From the NCBI RefSeq assembly GCF_014279895.1, contig NZ_CP047954.1, forward strand, positions 1,922,001-1,986,000: DNA of 64,000 nt, given 5' to 3'. How positions within the stretch are numbered: position 1 is the stretch's first letter; each line of letters starts with the position of its first letter. The notes beneath the pieces were generated by a model. The model saw only the letters and a program-made list of their open reading frames with translations. It did no database searches and was not told the origin of the DNA. Made by a program: the position numbers and the translations under genes. Positions 1 to 9,535 of this stretch are shown one piece after another. This stretch comes from Synechococcus sp. M16.1. Lineage in GTDB: Bacteria; Cyanobacteriota; Cyanobacteriia; PCC-6307; Cyanobiaceae.

Positions 1-786
1 CTGGAGCGCCTGCTCAGCGGCGAATACGACAAAGAGGGTGCCGTGCTCAGCATCAATGCGGGGGCTGGCGGAACAGACGCCCAGGACTGGGCCCAGATGC
101 TGCTGCGGATGTACACCCGCTGGGCGGAAGACCACGGCATGAAGGTGACCGTGGATGAACTCTCCGAAGGGGAGGAAGCCGGGATCAAGAGCTGCACGAT
201 CGAAATCGAAGGGCGCTACGCCTACGGCTATCTGCGCAACGAAAAGGGCACCCACCGCCTGGTGCGCATCTCACCGTTCAACGCCAACGACAAGCGCCAG
301 ACCAGCTTTGCCGGTGTGGAGGTAATGCCCAAAATCGAAGAGGACGTCAAGCTCGACATTCCCGAAAAGGACCTGGAGATCACCACCAGCCGCTCCGGAG
401 GCGCCGGTGGCCAGAACGTGAACAAGGTGGAAACGGCTGTGCGGATCCTGCACATCCCGACCGGGCTGTTTGTGCGCTGCACCCAGGAGCGGTCCCAGCT
501 CCAGAACAAGGAGAAGGCGATGGCATTGCTGATGGCCAAATTGCTGGTGATCGCCCAGGAGCAACGGGCGGCCGAAATTGCCGACATCCGCGGCGACATC
601 GTTGAAGCGGCCTGGGGCAACCAGATTCGCAACTACGTGTTTCAGCCATACCAAATGGTGAAAGACCTGCGCACTAATGAAGAAACCAACGATGTGCAAG
701 CGGTGATGGATGGGGCCCTCGACCCCTTCATCGATGCCTGTTTACGCCAGGGTGTCGACAGCCCCGGCGCCGACGCCGATTCCTGA
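1..786 (+). CDS. prfB: Peptide chain release factor 2, C-terminal part (5' end outside window)
   Basis: Class I release factor that reads UGA/UAA in the ribosomal A site and triggers hydrolysis of peptidyl-tRNA. The frame is open from base 1, so the gene starts upstream. The catalytic GGQ lies at 406-414 inside [14 protein letters not shown], and the flanking basic segment ([15 protein letters not shown]) is typical of the family. The N-terminal domain, and any programmed frameshift site, fall outside the window and cannot be judged. The product ends in an acidic tail rich in D, A and P. It is followed 4 nt later by the DUF3285 gene on the same strand. RF2 is preferred over RF1 from the overall sequence pattern; identity as a class I release factor is certain. 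Confidence 0.95.
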   Translation: MERLLSGEYDKEGAVLSINAGAGGTDAQDWAQMLLRMYTRWAEDHGMKVTVDELSEGEEAGIKSCTIEIEGRYAYGYLRNEKGTHRLVRISPFNANDKRQTSFAGVEVMPKIEEDVKLDIPEKDLEITTSRSGGAGGQNVNKVETAVRILHIPTGLFVRCTQERSQLQNKEKAMALLMAKLLVIAQEQRAAEIADIRGDIVEAAWGNQIRNYVFQPYQMVKDLRTNEETNDVQAVMDGALDPFIDACLRQGVDSPGADADS

Positions 787-790
787 TCCC

Positions 791-955
791 ATGGCCAGCG
801 AGAGCACCCCACCGCCGAGCTTCGTTAAACAGGCCATGCGCAACATGGTGCGCAAGGGCAGCAAGAGCCTGTTCCATTTCGGCCTCACGGCCATGGGATT
901 CCTTGGCTTCATCACCCTCGTGGCTTGGCTGGGGCGGCCGACCCTGCCGGGCTAG
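791..955 (+). CDS. DUF3285 family small membrane protein
   Basis: A 54-residue protein starting at ATG 791, just after the prfB stop. It has a short hydrophilic N-terminus (MASESTPPPSFVKQAMRNMV), a basic stretch (RKGSK) and one hydrophobic segment (LTAMGFLGFITLVAWLG) that should be a single transmembrane helix with the basic side in the cytoplasm. It matches, from memory, the short cyanobacterial DUF3285 family of unknown function. The next gene, ybeY, starts 2 nt after its stop, so translation is probably coupled in the prfB-ybeY-dgkA-trpG run. No function is assigned. Confidence 0.8.
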   Translation: MASESTPPPSFVKQAMRNMVRKGSKSLFHFGLTAMGFLGFITLVAWLGRPTLPG

Positions 956-957
956 GC

Positions 958-1476
958 ATGGAGCTCGACCTCGCACTGGATCGGGAGGGGGTGACGCTGC
1001 AACCCTCCGACAGCACCGATCTGCTCGATGAAACGGCCTGGCTCCAGCAGCTGGAGCACTGGCTCAACAGCATCTGCGGCAATGCAAGCCTCGACTGCCC
1101 AACCCTGGTGCGTTCGGCGGACGAGCTCAGCCTGGGGCTGCGCTTCACCGATGACGCCACCATCGCGGATCTGAACAGCTCCTGGCGCCAGAAAACAGGC
1201 CCCACGGATGTGTTGTCCTTTGCCGCCCTCGATGACGCTGGCGACTGGATGGAAGGCCCCAGCATCGAACTGGGAGACATCGTCGTCTCCCTGGAGACGG
1301 CCCGGCGTCAGGCCCAGGAACAGGGGCACAGCCTTCAGCGGGAATTGCGCTGGCTGGTGAGCCATGGCCTGCTGCACCTGCTGGGCTGGGACCATCCCGA
1401 CGACACCAGCCTTGCCGCAATGCTGGCCCTGCAGGAGAGACTTCTTGGGGATGGGTGGCCTGGACAACCCGGGTAG
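958..1476 (+). CDS. ybeY: Endoribonuclease / rRNA maturation factor YbeY
   Basis: Zinc-dependent RNase involved in 16S rRNA 3'-end processing and ribosome quality control. The signature [11 protein letters not shown] lies near the C-terminus (about 1363-1395) and supplies the three zinc-binding histidines. The length of 172 residues is usual for the family. ATG 958 was chosen because it follows the previous stop by 2 nt; a TTG at 925 would overlap DUF3285. The 3' end overlaps the long form of the dgkA frame, and the likely dgkA ATG is at 1524. Co-orientation with prfB fits a translation-related operon. Confidence 0.93.
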   Translation: MELDLALDREGVTLQPSDSTDLLDETAWLQQLEHWLNSICGNASLDCPTLVRSADELSLGLRFTDDATIADLNSSWRQKTGPTDVLSFAALDDAGDWMEGPSIELGDIVVSLETARRQAQEQGHSLQRELRWLVSHGLLHLLGWDHPDDTSLAAMLALQERLLGDGWPGQPG

Positions 1477-1523
1477 CCTTCGGAAAGGGGGCGTGTGCCC
1501 TGCGGAGGAGAAGTTCTGTTCCG

Positions 1524-1988
1524 ATGACCACCGAATCGCCCCGGACACGAACCGCAGATGCAGCTTCCGAAGAGGTGGCCATGGTGCCCAATGCCATGCG
1601 ACGTCGGGGCAGCTGGCGCATTGCCGGCGATCTGCCGGCGAGCTTTCGCTATGCCGCTCAGGGCCTGGGCTACGCCTTCCTCACCCAGCGCAACTTCCGC
1701 ATCCATGTGGTGACGGGGCTGGTGGTGTTCGGCCTGGCCACCTGGCTGCAACTGGATCTGATCCGCCTGGCCGTGCTGGTGCTTACGGTGGCTGCCGTTC
1801 TGGTGTTGGAGCTGCTGAACACAGCGATGGAAGCGGTGGTGGATCTGGCCGTCGGTCGGCGCTATCACCCCTTGGCCCGCATCGCCAAAGACTGCGCTGC
1901 TGCCGCCGTGCTGACGGCCGCCATCAGCTCTTTGCTGATCGCTCTGTTTCTCCTGCTTCCGCCGATCCTGCTCCGCCTGGGGCTCTGA
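1524..1988 (+). CDS. dgkA: Diacylglycerol kinase family membrane protein (prokaryotic DgkA)
   Basis: Small integral membrane lipid kinase, 154 residues. After a hydrophilic N-terminus comes the family pattern [24 protein letters not shown], then hydrophobic helices and the [13 protein letters not shown] segment that carries the active-site glutamates and asparagine. A final pair of helices follows ([19 protein letters not shown]). In Gram-positive relatives this family phosphorylates undecaprenol; either lipid substrate is possible here. ATG 1524 is preferred, with GGAGGAG about 14 nt upstream, over in-frame upstream codons that overlap ybeY. trpG starts 14 nt after the stop. Confidence 0.9.
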   Translation: MTTESPRTRTADAASEEVAMVPNAMRRRGSWRIAGDLPASFRYAAQGLGYAFLTQRNFRIHVVTGLVVFGLATWLQLDLIRLAVLVLTVAAVLVLELLNTAMEAVVDLAVGRRYHPLARIAKDCAAAAVLTAAISSLLIALFLLLPPILLRLGL

Positions 1989-2002
1989 CTCCCGATTCGC
2001 AG

Positions 2003-2596
2003 ATGCTGCTGGTCATCGACAACTACGACAGCTTCACCTTCAACCTGGTGCAGTACTTCGGTGAACTCGCCGCCCAGCATCCGGTGGCAGCGGATCTGCA
2101 AGTGCATCGCAACGACGCCATCAGCCTCGAGCAGATTCGTGCCCTGAAGCCCGACGCGATCCTGCTTTCTCCAGGCCCTGGCGACCCGGACCAATCGGGT
2201 GTCTGCCTCGACATCCTCAAAGAGCTTTCCGCAACGGTGCCCACCCTGGGGGTGTGCCTGGGCCATCAGGCCATCGCCCAGGTGTACGGCGGCCGGGTGG
2301 TGCGCGCCCAGCAGCAGATGCACGGCAAGACCTCACCGGTCCTGCACAAGGGCGACGGCGTGTTCGCGGGACTGCCCCAACCGCTGACGGCCACCCGCTA
2401 CCACTCCCTGATCGCCGAACGCGACACCCTGCCGGACTGCCTCGAGGTGACCGCCTGGCTCGAGGACGGCACGATCATGGGCTTGCGGCATCGTGAGCAT
2501 CAGCACCTGCAGGGGGTGCAGTTCCACCCCGAAAGCGTGCTCACCGATCAAGGCCACCAACTGCTGGCCAACTTCCTGCGGGAAGCCGAGGGATAA
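2003..2596 (+). CDS. trpG: Anthranilate / aminodeoxychorismate synthase, glutamine amidotransferase subunit
   Basis: Class I glutamine amidotransferase that supplies ammonia to TrpE or PabB for tryptophan or folate synthesis. The 197-residue protein begins [18 protein letters not shown] and has the oxyanion SPGPGDP, the nucleophile in GVCLGHQA and the His/Glu pair in VQFHPES. Because one amidotransferase often serves both pathways in cyanobacteria, TrpG and PabA cannot be separated from sequence alone. A much longer frame runs upstream, but family alignment fixes the start at 2003. It lies downstream of dgkA on the same strand. Confidence 0.92.
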   Translation: MLLVIDNYDSFTFNLVQYFGELAAQHPVAADLQVHRNDAISLEQIRALKPDAILLSPGPGDPDQSGVCLDILKELSATVPTLGVCLGHQAIAQVYGGRVVRAQQQMHGKTSPVLHKGDGVFAGLPQPLTATRYHSLIAERDTLPDCLEVTAWLEDGTIMGLRHREHQHLQGVQFHPESVLTDQGHQLLANFLREAEG

Positions 2597-2631
2597 CGCT
2601 GTTAGCGTCCGAAACAGGTTTAACCCCACCC

Positions 2632-3354
2632 ATGTCCGTCCTGCGTTCCGCCGTGACCGCCGCTGCAGGCCTGGCACTCAGCCTCACGTATCCGGCCTTA
2701 GCGGGTGGTGGAGTGTCGATCAGCAGCTATGGGCAGCGGTCCCTGCTGATCCAGGGGGGCGGGCAATCGGTTCTGCTCAACCCCTACAAGGCCGCGGGTT
2801 GTGCTGCGGGGCTCCCTGAACCTCGGCTGACGGCCGGCGTTGTTCTGGCCAACTCCGAACTCGCCGATGAAGGAGCCCGCGACGTGGCCGGTGGCCGCTT
2901 TCTGGCCCAACCTGGGTCGTATCGCATCGGCGGGCTGAGCCTTGAGGGCTTTGCCAATCCCCACGACCGCGTGGGCGGACGCCGCTTTGGCAACGCCACC
3001 CTCTGGCGCTGGCAGCAGGGGGGCCTCAGCTTTGCCCATCTCGGTGCCACCGCTGGAGAGCTCACGGCTGCCGACCGCGTGCTGCTCGGCAACCCCGATG
3101 TGCTGATCATCGGCGTGGGTGGCGGCAGCAAGATCTACACCGCCGAAGAAGCTGCGGCGGTGGTGGAGCAGTTGAACCCCAAGCGCGTCATTCCTGTGCA
3201 GTACGTCAACGGCGAGGCGCCTGAAGGCTGTGATCAAGAGGGTATTCAGCCCTTCCTCGATGCCATGGGCGGCACCGCCGTGCGCCGGGTGGGCCAGTCG
3301 CAAACCCTGCCGGGCCGCCTCGACGACGACACCGTGATCACAGTGATGCAGTGA
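2632..3354 (+). CDS. Exported MBL-fold protein with lost metal ligands
   Basis: A 240-residue protein with a probable signal peptide (hydrophobic to about residue 24, ending PALAGGG). The body follows the UlaG-like metallo-beta-lactamase layout: VSISSYGQRSLLIQGGGQSVLLNPYK, then the position of the metal motif, then AHLGATAGELT and RVIPVQY. The usual HxHxDH is replaced by NSELADEG. The Asp after HLG is Ala, and the last His (PxHY) is Gln. A zinc-hydrolase role is therefore doubtful; a structural or binding role is possible. Start ATG 2632 is 35 nt after trpG. Its stop abuts the stop of the convergent asparaginase gene. Confidence 0.8.
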   Translation: MSVLRSAVTAAAGLALSLTYPALAGGGVSISSYGQRSLLIQGGGQSVLLNPYKAAGCAAGLPEPRLTAGVVLANSELADEGARDVAGGRFLAQPGSYRIGGLSLEGFANPHDRVGGRRFGNATLWRWQQGGLSFAHLGATAGELTAADRVLLGNPDVLIIGVGGGSKIYTAEEAAAVVEQLNPKRVIPVQYVNGEAPEGCDQEGIQPFLDAMGGTAVRRVGQSQTLPGRLDDDTVITVMQ

Positions 3355-3374
3355 TCACGGTGATGCAGTGATCA
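3335..3374. repeat. 17-bp tandem repeat across two convergent stop codons
   Basis: TGATCACAGTGATGCAG (3335-3351) is followed directly by TGATCACGGTGATGCAG (3352-3368) with one difference, then by a third partial TGATCA. The repeat spans the last codons of the MBL-fold gene and of the asparaginase gene, whose stop codons touch at 3354/3355. It looks like a small local duplication that set the gene ends. Confidence 0.8.
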
Positions 3375-4338
3375 GCGCCTGCAGCTGATTTCTGTCCCAA
3401 CCCGCCAGCACAGCCAACAACAACATCACCCTGGCTTTCTGGGGATTGAGGCTCCCTGCCGGCAGCAGCCCGAGCCGTTCATCCTCGGGATGGTGGTGCA
3501 CGGGCCCCGACCCGCAACGGTTGGCCCGCAGCATCAACGGCCGTGGTCCAGCCCACGCCTCCAACACACGGCATTCGCACGCCGACAACTGGCCGGCACC
3601 GGTACCGGTGAACACCAGGCCATCAACGCAGGCGTTGAGGCAAGCGCTGAGCAGGAGCGGCTCGGGCTCCACACACCCGTAGACGATCGGCACCTGGGGC
3701 CATTGCTCCGGCAAATCGAGCCCAGCAAAGGGCACCTGCCGGGATCCACTCGCCATGGGCAGATGAACGCCAACGTCATCCACCCAGCCCAAGGGCCCGC
3801 GGCCGGGACTGGCGAAGGCCCCCACCCCCTGGGATGCCAGCTTGGTGACCAACTGGGCGGCATGGATCTGGCCATCCATCACCACCAGCACGCCCTGACC
3901 GCGAGCTTCTGGGCTTGAGGCCACCTGCACCGCCTGCAACAAATTGAGGGGGCCATCGGCACTGAGGGCCGTGGCCGGCCGCATCGCACCCACCAGCACC
4001 ACCGGCCGAGGATCGTCGATCAACAGCTGCAGCAACCAGGCGGTTTCCTCCAGCGTGTTGGTGCCATGGGTGATCACCACCCCAGCCAGCTCAGGGTCTG
4101 CCGCAAAGGCAGCACGGATGCGCCCCACCAGCGCACGCCAATGGGCAAACAACAGATCAGCGCTGTCGACGTTGGCGATCTGCTCCACATCGATCGCCGC
4201 CAACTCCTGCAGCTGCGGCACCGCCGCAAGCAGGGCGTCGCCCCCCAGCACGCCCGCGGTGTAGTTGTTCAGCGTTGCGCTGTTCTCCGCACAGCCGGCA
4301 ATGGTGCCGCCGGTGGCGAGCAGCAGCAGGCGGTTCAT
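3355..4338 (-). CDS. L-asparaginase family protein
   Basis: Type I/II (AnsA/AnsB superfamily) amidohydrolase of 327 residues. The N-terminal TGGTIAG supplies the nucleophilic Thr12, NNYTAG the flexible-loop Tyr, and THGTNT (90-95) the second catalytic Thr. The GAMRPATALSADGPLNL segment is also typical. The family normally reads HGTD, but here Asp is Asn94, and no lysine is seen where E. coli AnsB has Lys162 (VASSPEARGQ). Asparagine hydrolysis is therefore possible but not assured. The start overlaps the hisC stop by 4 nt (ATGA), so it is the last gene of an argS-hisC-asparaginase run. No clear signal peptide is present. Confidence 0.85.
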   Translation of the reverse strand: MNRLLLLATGGTIAGCAENSATLNNYTAGVLGGDALLAAVPQLQELAAIDVEQIANVDSADLLFAHWRALVGRIRAAFAADPELAGVVITHGTNTLEETAWLLQLLIDDPRPVVLVGAMRPATALSADGPLNLLQAVQVASSPEARGQGVLVVMDGQIHAAQLVTKLASQGVGAFASPGRGPLGWVDDVGVHLPMASGSRQVPFAGLDLPEQWPQVPIVYGCVEPEPLLLSACLNACVDGLVFTGTGAGQLSACECRVLEAWAGPRPLMLRANRCGSGPVHHHPEDERLGLLPAGSLNPQKARVMLLLAVLAGWDRNQLQALITASP

Positions 4339-5453
4339 TGCTGCAGGGGGAGGAACGCCTCCATGAAGCGCTGCATCTGGCTGGTGGTGCCGATGCTCAC
4401 CCGGAAGCAGCCATCGATCAGGGGCTTGCCTGCCATCGAACGCACCAGAATTCCCGCCTCGCGCAACGCCGCATCGACCTCCGCCACCGGGCGCTGGGGC
4501 CAGATCAGCAGATAGTTGCCGCCATCGCAGTGATACCGAACCCCCGCGTCCTGCAGCGCCTGCAGGGTCCAGTCGCGAGCCCGCAGCACCTCAGCCACAT
4601 AGGCATCCACATAGGACTGGTCCGCCAAGGCGGCAAAGGCCGCGGCCACGGCCACGCTGTTGACGTCGTAGGGGCCCGTGACGCGGCTAACCCGATCCAC
4701 CACATCGGCATGGCCGATGGCAAAGCCAATCCGCAACCCCGCCAAACCAGCAGTTTTGGCCAAGGAGCGGAACACCAGCAGGTTCGGTGTGGCCGTAAAA
4801 TCTGCGCTCGGCAGCACACTGTCTCCGGTGAAGGCTTCGTAGAGCTCATCCACCACCACCAAGGTGCCCGGGGCTGAGGCCGCCAAGGCGATCACCTGAT
4901 CTGCTGGCAAGCGCGTGCCGGTGGGGTTGTTGGGGTTGCAGATCAACAGCAGCCGCGGCGCTCGAGCCGCTAACGCCTCCTGAATGGCCGCCAGCGGGAA
5001 GTCGAACGTCTCCCCTTCGTAGGGAATCGCCTCGATCGTCATGCCCTGCATGCCGGCGCAGGGGCTGTAGTAACCAAAGGTGGGCGCTGTGGTCAGCAAC
5101 GTCTCACCGGCATCGCCATAGGCCTGAAACACCGCATGGATAGCGGCATCCACACCGTTGAACAGGCCCACCTGATCCGGCTTCAATCCAGGCCGGCAGC
5201 CGGTTTCCTCCAGGTTCTGCAGTAACGCCTCCCGCAGGCCGTCGTACTCCGGATAAACGGCAATCTCTTCGGTGCTGAAGTTGCGCAGGGCCTGGGCCAC
5301 CAAGGGACTGGGGCCAATCGTGTTCTCGTTGAAATCCAGCCGCAGCATCTGGCGGCGGCCCTCCAACGGCGCGCTGTAGGCCTTGAGCTGCTCAACGGCG
5401 GCGCGGGCCACCGGAGCACCACCGGCTGTGAACGGTTGAGTGTTGTCGCTCAC
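4335..5453 (-). CDS. hisC: Histidinol-phosphate aminotransferase family (class I/II PLP enzyme)
   Basis: A 372-residue fold-type I PLP enzyme. It shows [22 protein letters not shown] (172-179), [10 protein letters not shown] with the PLP-pairing Asp, [14 protein letters not shown] with Schiff-base Lys233, and FRVSIGT near the end with the carboxylate-binding Arg. This pattern is that of HisC, which converts imidazole-acetol phosphate and glutamate to histidinol phosphate. Related aminotransferases are close, and a second relative sits at 20128. Both ends overlap neighbours by 4 nt (argS upstream, asparaginase downstream), which suggests coupled translation. Confidence 0.87.
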   Translation of the reverse strand: MSDNTQPFTAGGAPVARAAVEQLKAYSAPLEGRRQMLRLDFNENTIGPSPLVAQALRNFSTEEIAVYPEYDGLREALLQNLEETGCRPGLKPDQVGLFNGVDAAIHAVFQAYGDAGETLLTTAPTFGYYSPCAGMQGMTIEAIPYEGETFDFPLAAIQEALAARAPRLLLICNPNNPTGTRLPADQVIALAASAPGTLVVVDELYEAFTGDSVLPSADFTATPNLLVFRSLAKTAGLAGLRIGFAIGHADVVDRVSRVTGPYDVNSVAVAAAFAALADQSYVDAYVAEVLRARDWTLQALQDAGVRYHCDGGNYLLIWPQRPVAEVDAALREAGILVRSMAGKPLIDGCFRVSIGTTSQMQRFMEAFLPLQQ

Positions 5454-7222
5454 ATGCGGTCCAGGGTGGCGATGCCCAGCAGTCCGAGCCCCAGTCTGAG
5501 GGTGTCGGCCGTCAAACGGCAGAGGGCGAGGCGGGATGCCAGCGCTTCAGGATCGGCCTTGAGCACAGGCACCTGGTCGTAGAAACGGTTGAACACCTGG
5601 CTGAGCTCGAACAGATAGCTGCACAAGCGGTTGGGCAGCAGCTCCTCCTCCACCTCTGCGATCACGGCATCGAACTTGAGCAGCTCCCGCACCAGGGCCC
5701 ACTCCTGGGGCTCGCTGAAGTTCAGTTGGGCCTTGGTGGCGGCAAGGTCGCCCCCCTTGCGGGCGATACCGGCGATGCGCACTACGGCATAGAGGAGATA
5801 AGGCGCCGTGTTGCCCTGCAGCGCCAGCATCCGATCGAAGGAGAACTGGTAATTGGTGATCCGGTTCTGGCTGAGGTCGGCGTATTTCACCGCCGCCAAA
5901 CCCACGGTGCCCGCCACATGCTGGATGAACTCCTCCGACTCGCTGCGCTCCTCCTCCATCAGGCGTGAACGCAGATCGGTTTCGGCGCGCTCGACGGCTT
6001 CATCGAGCAGATCCCGCAGACGCACGGTGTCTCCCGCACGGGTCTTGAGCTTCTTGCCGTCCTCCCCCTGCACCAGGCCAAAGGGCACGTGCTCGAGGCG
6101 CGCACCGTCCGGGATCCAGCCGGCCCGTTCGGCCACCTGGAACACCCCGGCGAAATGGTTCGCCTGGCCAGCGTCGGTGACATACACAACGCGGCGGGCA
6201 CCATCCCCTTCAGGAGCCGCTCCGAAGCGGTAGCGGATCGCCGCCAGATCAGTGGTGGCGTAGTTGAAGCCGCCGTCGCTCTTCTGCACGATCACCGGCA
6301 GGGGCTTGCCGTCCTTGCCCTGCACACCCTCAAGGAACACGCACTGGGCACCGTCATCGGTGACCAGCAGCTCAGCGGCCTTCAGGCCATCAATCACCGC
6401 TGGCAGGAAGGGGTTGTAGAACGACTCGCCGCGTTCGCTCAGGCGAATGTCGAGCCGGTCGTAGATCTTCTGGAACTCGCGCCGCGACTGGTCGCAGAGC
6501 AGGCCCCAGGCCTTGAGCGACACCGGATCGCCCCCCTGCAGCTTCACCACCTCGTCGCGGGAGGTGGACTGGAACGCTTCATCGTCATCGAAGCGCTTCT
6601 TGGCCTCGCGGTAGAAAGCCACGAGATCTCCAAGATCCACCGCATCGGCGGTGTCCAGGGCTTCCGGCGCCACCTGCTTGAGGTGGGTGATGAGCATGCC
6701 GAACTGGGTGCCCCAGTCGCCCACATGATTAAGGCGCAGCACCGGATGGCCGCGGAACTCGAGCACCCGCGCGAGGGAGTCGCCAATGATCGTGGAGCGC
6801 AGATGCCCCACATGCATCTCCTTAGCGATGTTGGGGCTGGAAAAATCCACCACCACCGGCGCCGGGTTCTCCACCGCCGGCACGCCGAGACGCTCGTCCC
6901 CCAGCCGTGCCGACACCTCCGCCGCCAGCCGCTCCGGGCGGATCGTGAGGTTGATGAAGCCCGGCCCGGCGATCTGCGGCTCCAGGCAGAGGTCGGTGAA
7001 GGCAGGATCAGCCTGCAGCTGCTCCACGATCGCCGTGGCGATCTGCCGAGGAGCCTGCTTCAAGGGCTTGGCCAGGGGCAGCGCACCATTGGCCTGGAAG
7101 TCGCCGAATTCCGGCTTGCTGGCAGGGGCCAGCAGGGGGTCCAGCCCCGCATCCGCCTCCGGGAAGGCCCGTTGCATCGCCGCCCGCAGCTGGGCATCCA
7201 GGGACTGGGACAGGCTGAGCAT
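5450..7222 (-). CDS. argS: Arginyl-tRNA synthetase
   Basis: Class I synthetase of 590 residues that charges tRNA-Arg. An N-terminal Add-1 type domain with [16 protein letters not shown] is followed by the HIGH-like HVGH (137-140) in [15 protein letters not shown]. The KMSKS-equivalent region is [15 protein letters not shown], and a C-terminal DALR anticodon-binding domain ends [12 protein letters not shown], as is usual. Full length. It overlaps hisC by 4 nt and follows nadC with a 43-nt gap. Confidence 0.97.
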   Translation of the reverse strand: MLSLSQSLDAQLRAAMQRAFPEADAGLDPLLAPASKPEFGDFQANGALPLAKPLKQAPRQIATAIVEQLQADPAFTDLCLEPQIAGPGFINLTIRPERLAAEVSARLGDERLGVPAVENPAPVVVDFSSPNIAKEMHVGHLRSTIIGDSLARVLEFRGHPVLRLNHVGDWGTQFGMLITHLKQVAPEALDTADAVDLGDLVAFYREAKKRFDDDEAFQSTSRDEVVKLQGGDPVSLKAWGLLCDQSRREFQKIYDRLDIRLSERGESFYNPFLPAVIDGLKAAELLVTDDGAQCVFLEGVQGKDGKPLPVIVQKSDGGFNYATTDLAAIRYRFGAAPEGDGARRVVYVTDAGQANHFAGVFQVAERAGWIPDGARLEHVPFGLVQGEDGKKLKTRAGDTVRLRDLLDEAVERAETDLRSRLMEEERSESEEFIQHVAGTVGLAAVKYADLSQNRITNYQFSFDRMLALQGNTAPYLLYAVVRIAGIARKGGDLAATKAQLNFSEPQEWALVRELLKFDAVIAEVEEELLPNRLCSYLFELSQVFNRFYDQVPVLKADPEALASRLALCRLTADTLRLGLGLLGIATLDRM

Positions 7223-7265
7223 GGGCAGTGCGTGGCCGGGGGAATCCGGCTCTGATCATCCCTCT

Positions 7266-8105
7266 TCAGGTGAAACGCATGCTCAGGTCCAACCAGCGGC
7301 TGCGGGTGACCGGCGCGCTGGTGGAGATCAGATCGATGCCGGTGGCGGCGTAGGCCTGCAACTGCTCCGGCTGAATGCCGGAGGCCTCAAGCACCACCCC
7401 ACCGGCGCTGCAGTCCCGCAGGCGCGGCACCAGCTGCCTGAGCTGCTCGGAGCTGAACTCATCCAGCAGCACCCCATTGGCGCCCGCCTGCACCGCCTCC
7501 AACGCCTGGACTTCCGTCTCCGCTTCCACAATCACGGCCGTGGGCCAGGGGGCCTGCTCACGCACCGCCGCGATGGCCGCCGTGATGCCACCGGCCCAGG
7601 CGATGTGGTTCTCCTTGAGCATGGCCGCGTCATCCAGCCCCATGCGGTGGTTGATGCCGCCGCCGCAGCGCACCGCGTATTTCTCCAGCAGACGAAGCCC
7701 AGGCGTGGTCTTGCGGGTGTCGGCCAGACGCACACCGGTGCCCTCAAGCTGGGCCACCAATGCAGCGGTGGCGGTGGCAATGCCGGAGAGGCGCATGGCC
7801 AGGTTCAAGGCGGTGCGTTCCCCCGCCACCAAGGCCGCTGCGGGCCCCTGCAGCTCCAGCAGGCAGTCCCCGGCCTCGACGGCGTCACCGTCCTGCCGCA
7901 GCAGGCGAAGGCTCACCCCGGGATCCAGGCGCTGGAACAGGCGCTGCACCAACGGCCCACCACAGAAGCGGCCCGGCTGTTTGGCGACCCAATGGGCCTG
8001 ACCCTGCTGTCCCTGCAAGGCAGCCGCCGTTAGATCACCGCGGCCGATGTCTTCCGCCAGCCAGGCCTCCAAGGCAGCGGTGAGTGCCGGAGATTGCCAG
8101 TCCAA
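7266..8105 (-). CDS. nadC: Nicotinate-nucleotide pyrophosphorylase (quinolinate phosphoribosyltransferase)
   Basis: NAD synthesis enzyme that converts quinolinate and PRPP to nicotinate mononucleotide. The 279-residue protein has EDIGRGDLTAAAL near the N-terminus, ERTALNLAMRLSGIAT, ADTRKTTPGLRLLEKYAVRCGGG with the substrate-binding basic residues, HRMGLDDAAMLKENH, and the C-terminal VVLEASGGI-like region, here VVLEASGIQPEQL. Full family length. It lies between mnmE (23-nt gap) and argS on the minus strand. Confidence 0.96.
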   Translation of the reverse strand: MDWQSPALTAALEAWLAEDIGRGDLTAAALQGQQGQAHWVAKQPGRFCGGPLVQRLFQRLDPGVSLRLLRQDGDAVEAGDCLLELQGPAAALVAGERTALNLAMRLSGIATATAALVAQLEGTGVRLADTRKTTPGLRLLEKYAVRCGGGINHRMGLDDAAMLKENHIAWAGGITAAIAAVREQAPWPTAVIVEAETEVQALEAVQAGANGVLLDEFSSEQLRQLVPRLRDCSAGGVVLEASGIQPEQLQAYAATGIDLISTSAPVTRSRWLDLSMRFT

Positions 8106-8128
8106 ACCGTTTCAGACGTCCGCTGAAC

Positions 8129-9481
8129 CTATTTTCCGATGCAGAAGCGCGAAAACACCCGATCCAGCACCGCTTCGGTGAGCTCTTCTCCAGTGATCTC
8201 CCCCAGGGCGCGGATTGCCTCCCGCAGATCGATGGTCCAGAAGTCCCATGGGAGCTGCTGGGCCGCCACCTCCTGGCTGCGGGCCAGGGCTTCGGCGGCT
8301 TGGGCAGCCAGATCGCGTTGGCGTTGGTTCAGCGCCAGCAGCACCCCTTCGGTTCCAGCAGCACCACAACGCTCCAGCAGGGCCTGCACCAGGTCAGCCT
8401 CCCCCGTGCCCTCCAAGGCCGACAACTGAACATCCACCGGCTTGGGGAAGGTCCCCGCAGGGAGATCCGCCTTGTTGGCCACCAGGATCCTGGGGATCTG
8501 CGCAGGGATGCGCGCCAGCAAGGCGGCGTCTTCAGCGGTCCAGCCCGCATGGCCGTCGAGCACCAACAGCACCACATCCGCCGTGGCCAGAGCTTCCTCG
8601 CTGCGGGCAATCCCCAGCTGCTCCACCGCGTCATCGGTGCTGCGGATGCCGGCGGTGTCGAGCAGGGTGATCGGCACCCCTTCCAGCACGATCTCGCTCT
8701 CCAGCAGATCTCTGGTGGTGCCCGGCAGATCGGTCACGATCGCCCGCTCGCGGCGGCTGAGCCGATTGAGCAGGGAACTTTTTCCCACGTTGGGGCGACC
8801 CACCAGGGCCACGCGCAGGCCCTGGCGCAGGGCATCGCCCCGCTCGCCATCGCGCACCAACTGCTGAAGCTCCAGCCGCACGGCTTGCAGCTGCTGCAGC
8901 AGGGCCTCGCCATCGAGGGGCGGCAGGTCCTCCTCGAAATCCACCCGAGCCTCCAGTTCGGTGAGCTGATCGAGCAGACGTTCCCGCAGCGCCGTGATCT
9001 GGGCCTGAATGCCGCCATCGAGGCCTGCCATCGCCAACTCGGCTGCCCGGCGGCTGCGGGCCGCCACCAGCTCACTCACCGCCTCGGCACGGGTGAGATC
9101 GAGCCGGCCGTTGAGCACGGCCCGCTGGCTGAATTCGCCCGGATGGGCCCGCCGCACTCCCGGCTGCCGCAGCACCTGTTCGAGCACCCGCTGCACGGCG
9201 ATCACCCCGCCATGGCAGTGGATCTCCACCACGTCCTCACCGGTGAAGCTGCGGGGCCCGCGCATCAGCAGCAGCAGCACCTCATCGAGACGGCGGCCCT
9301 CGCCATCCATCACATGGCCGTACACCACCCGGTGCGATCCCCACTCCTGCCGGCCCGGGCAGTGCACCACGCTGCGCCCCGTCGCTTCCGCAGCCGGTCC
9401 GGAGAGACGAATCACGGCGATGCCGCCCTGCCCTGGGGCCACGGCGGTGGCCACGGCCGCAATCGTGTCGGTGCTGGGCAC
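8129..9481 (-). CDS. mnmE: tRNA modification GTPase MnmE
   Basis: With MnmG it makes the 5-carboxymethylaminomethyl (or taurine/glycine-type) modification on wobble uridine of certain tRNAs. The GTG start at 9481 gives 450 residues and places DTIAAVATAVAPGQGG at the N-terminus, as in the family. The frame is open further upstream, but that part overlaps the DUF2062 gene on the other strand. Visible motifs are the tetrahydrofolate-binding N-domain, G1 GRPNVGKSS, G3 DTAG, G4 NKAD and the invariant C-terminal FCIGK. It heads the mnmE-nadC-argS-hisC-asparaginase strand run. Confidence 0.95.
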   Translation of the reverse strand: MPSTDTIAAVATAVAPGQGGIAVIRLSGPAAEATGRSVVHCPGRQEWGSHRVVYGHVMDGEGRRLDEVLLLLMRGPRSFTGEDVVEIHCHGGVIAVQRVLEQVLRQPGVRRAHPGEFSQRAVLNGRLDLTRAEAVSELVAARSRRAAELAMAGLDGGIQAQITALRERLLDQLTELEARVDFEEDLPPLDGEALLQQLQAVRLELQQLVRDGERGDALRQGLRVALVGRPNVGKSSLLNRLSRRERAIVTDLPGTTRDLLESEIVLEGVPITLLDTAGIRSTDDAVEQLGIARSEEALATADVVLLVLDGHAGWTAEDAALLARIPAQIPRILVANKADLPAGTFPKPVDVQLSALEGTGEADLVQALLERCGAAGTEGVLLALNQRQRDLAAQAAEALARSQEVAAQQLPWDFWTIDLREAIRALGEITGEELTEAVLDRVFSRFCIGK

Positions 9482-9535
9482 AGCAGTCGCCGCTGGTGAT
9501 CCATACCTAAGATCCGGCCGATTTCTGCTGGGTTC

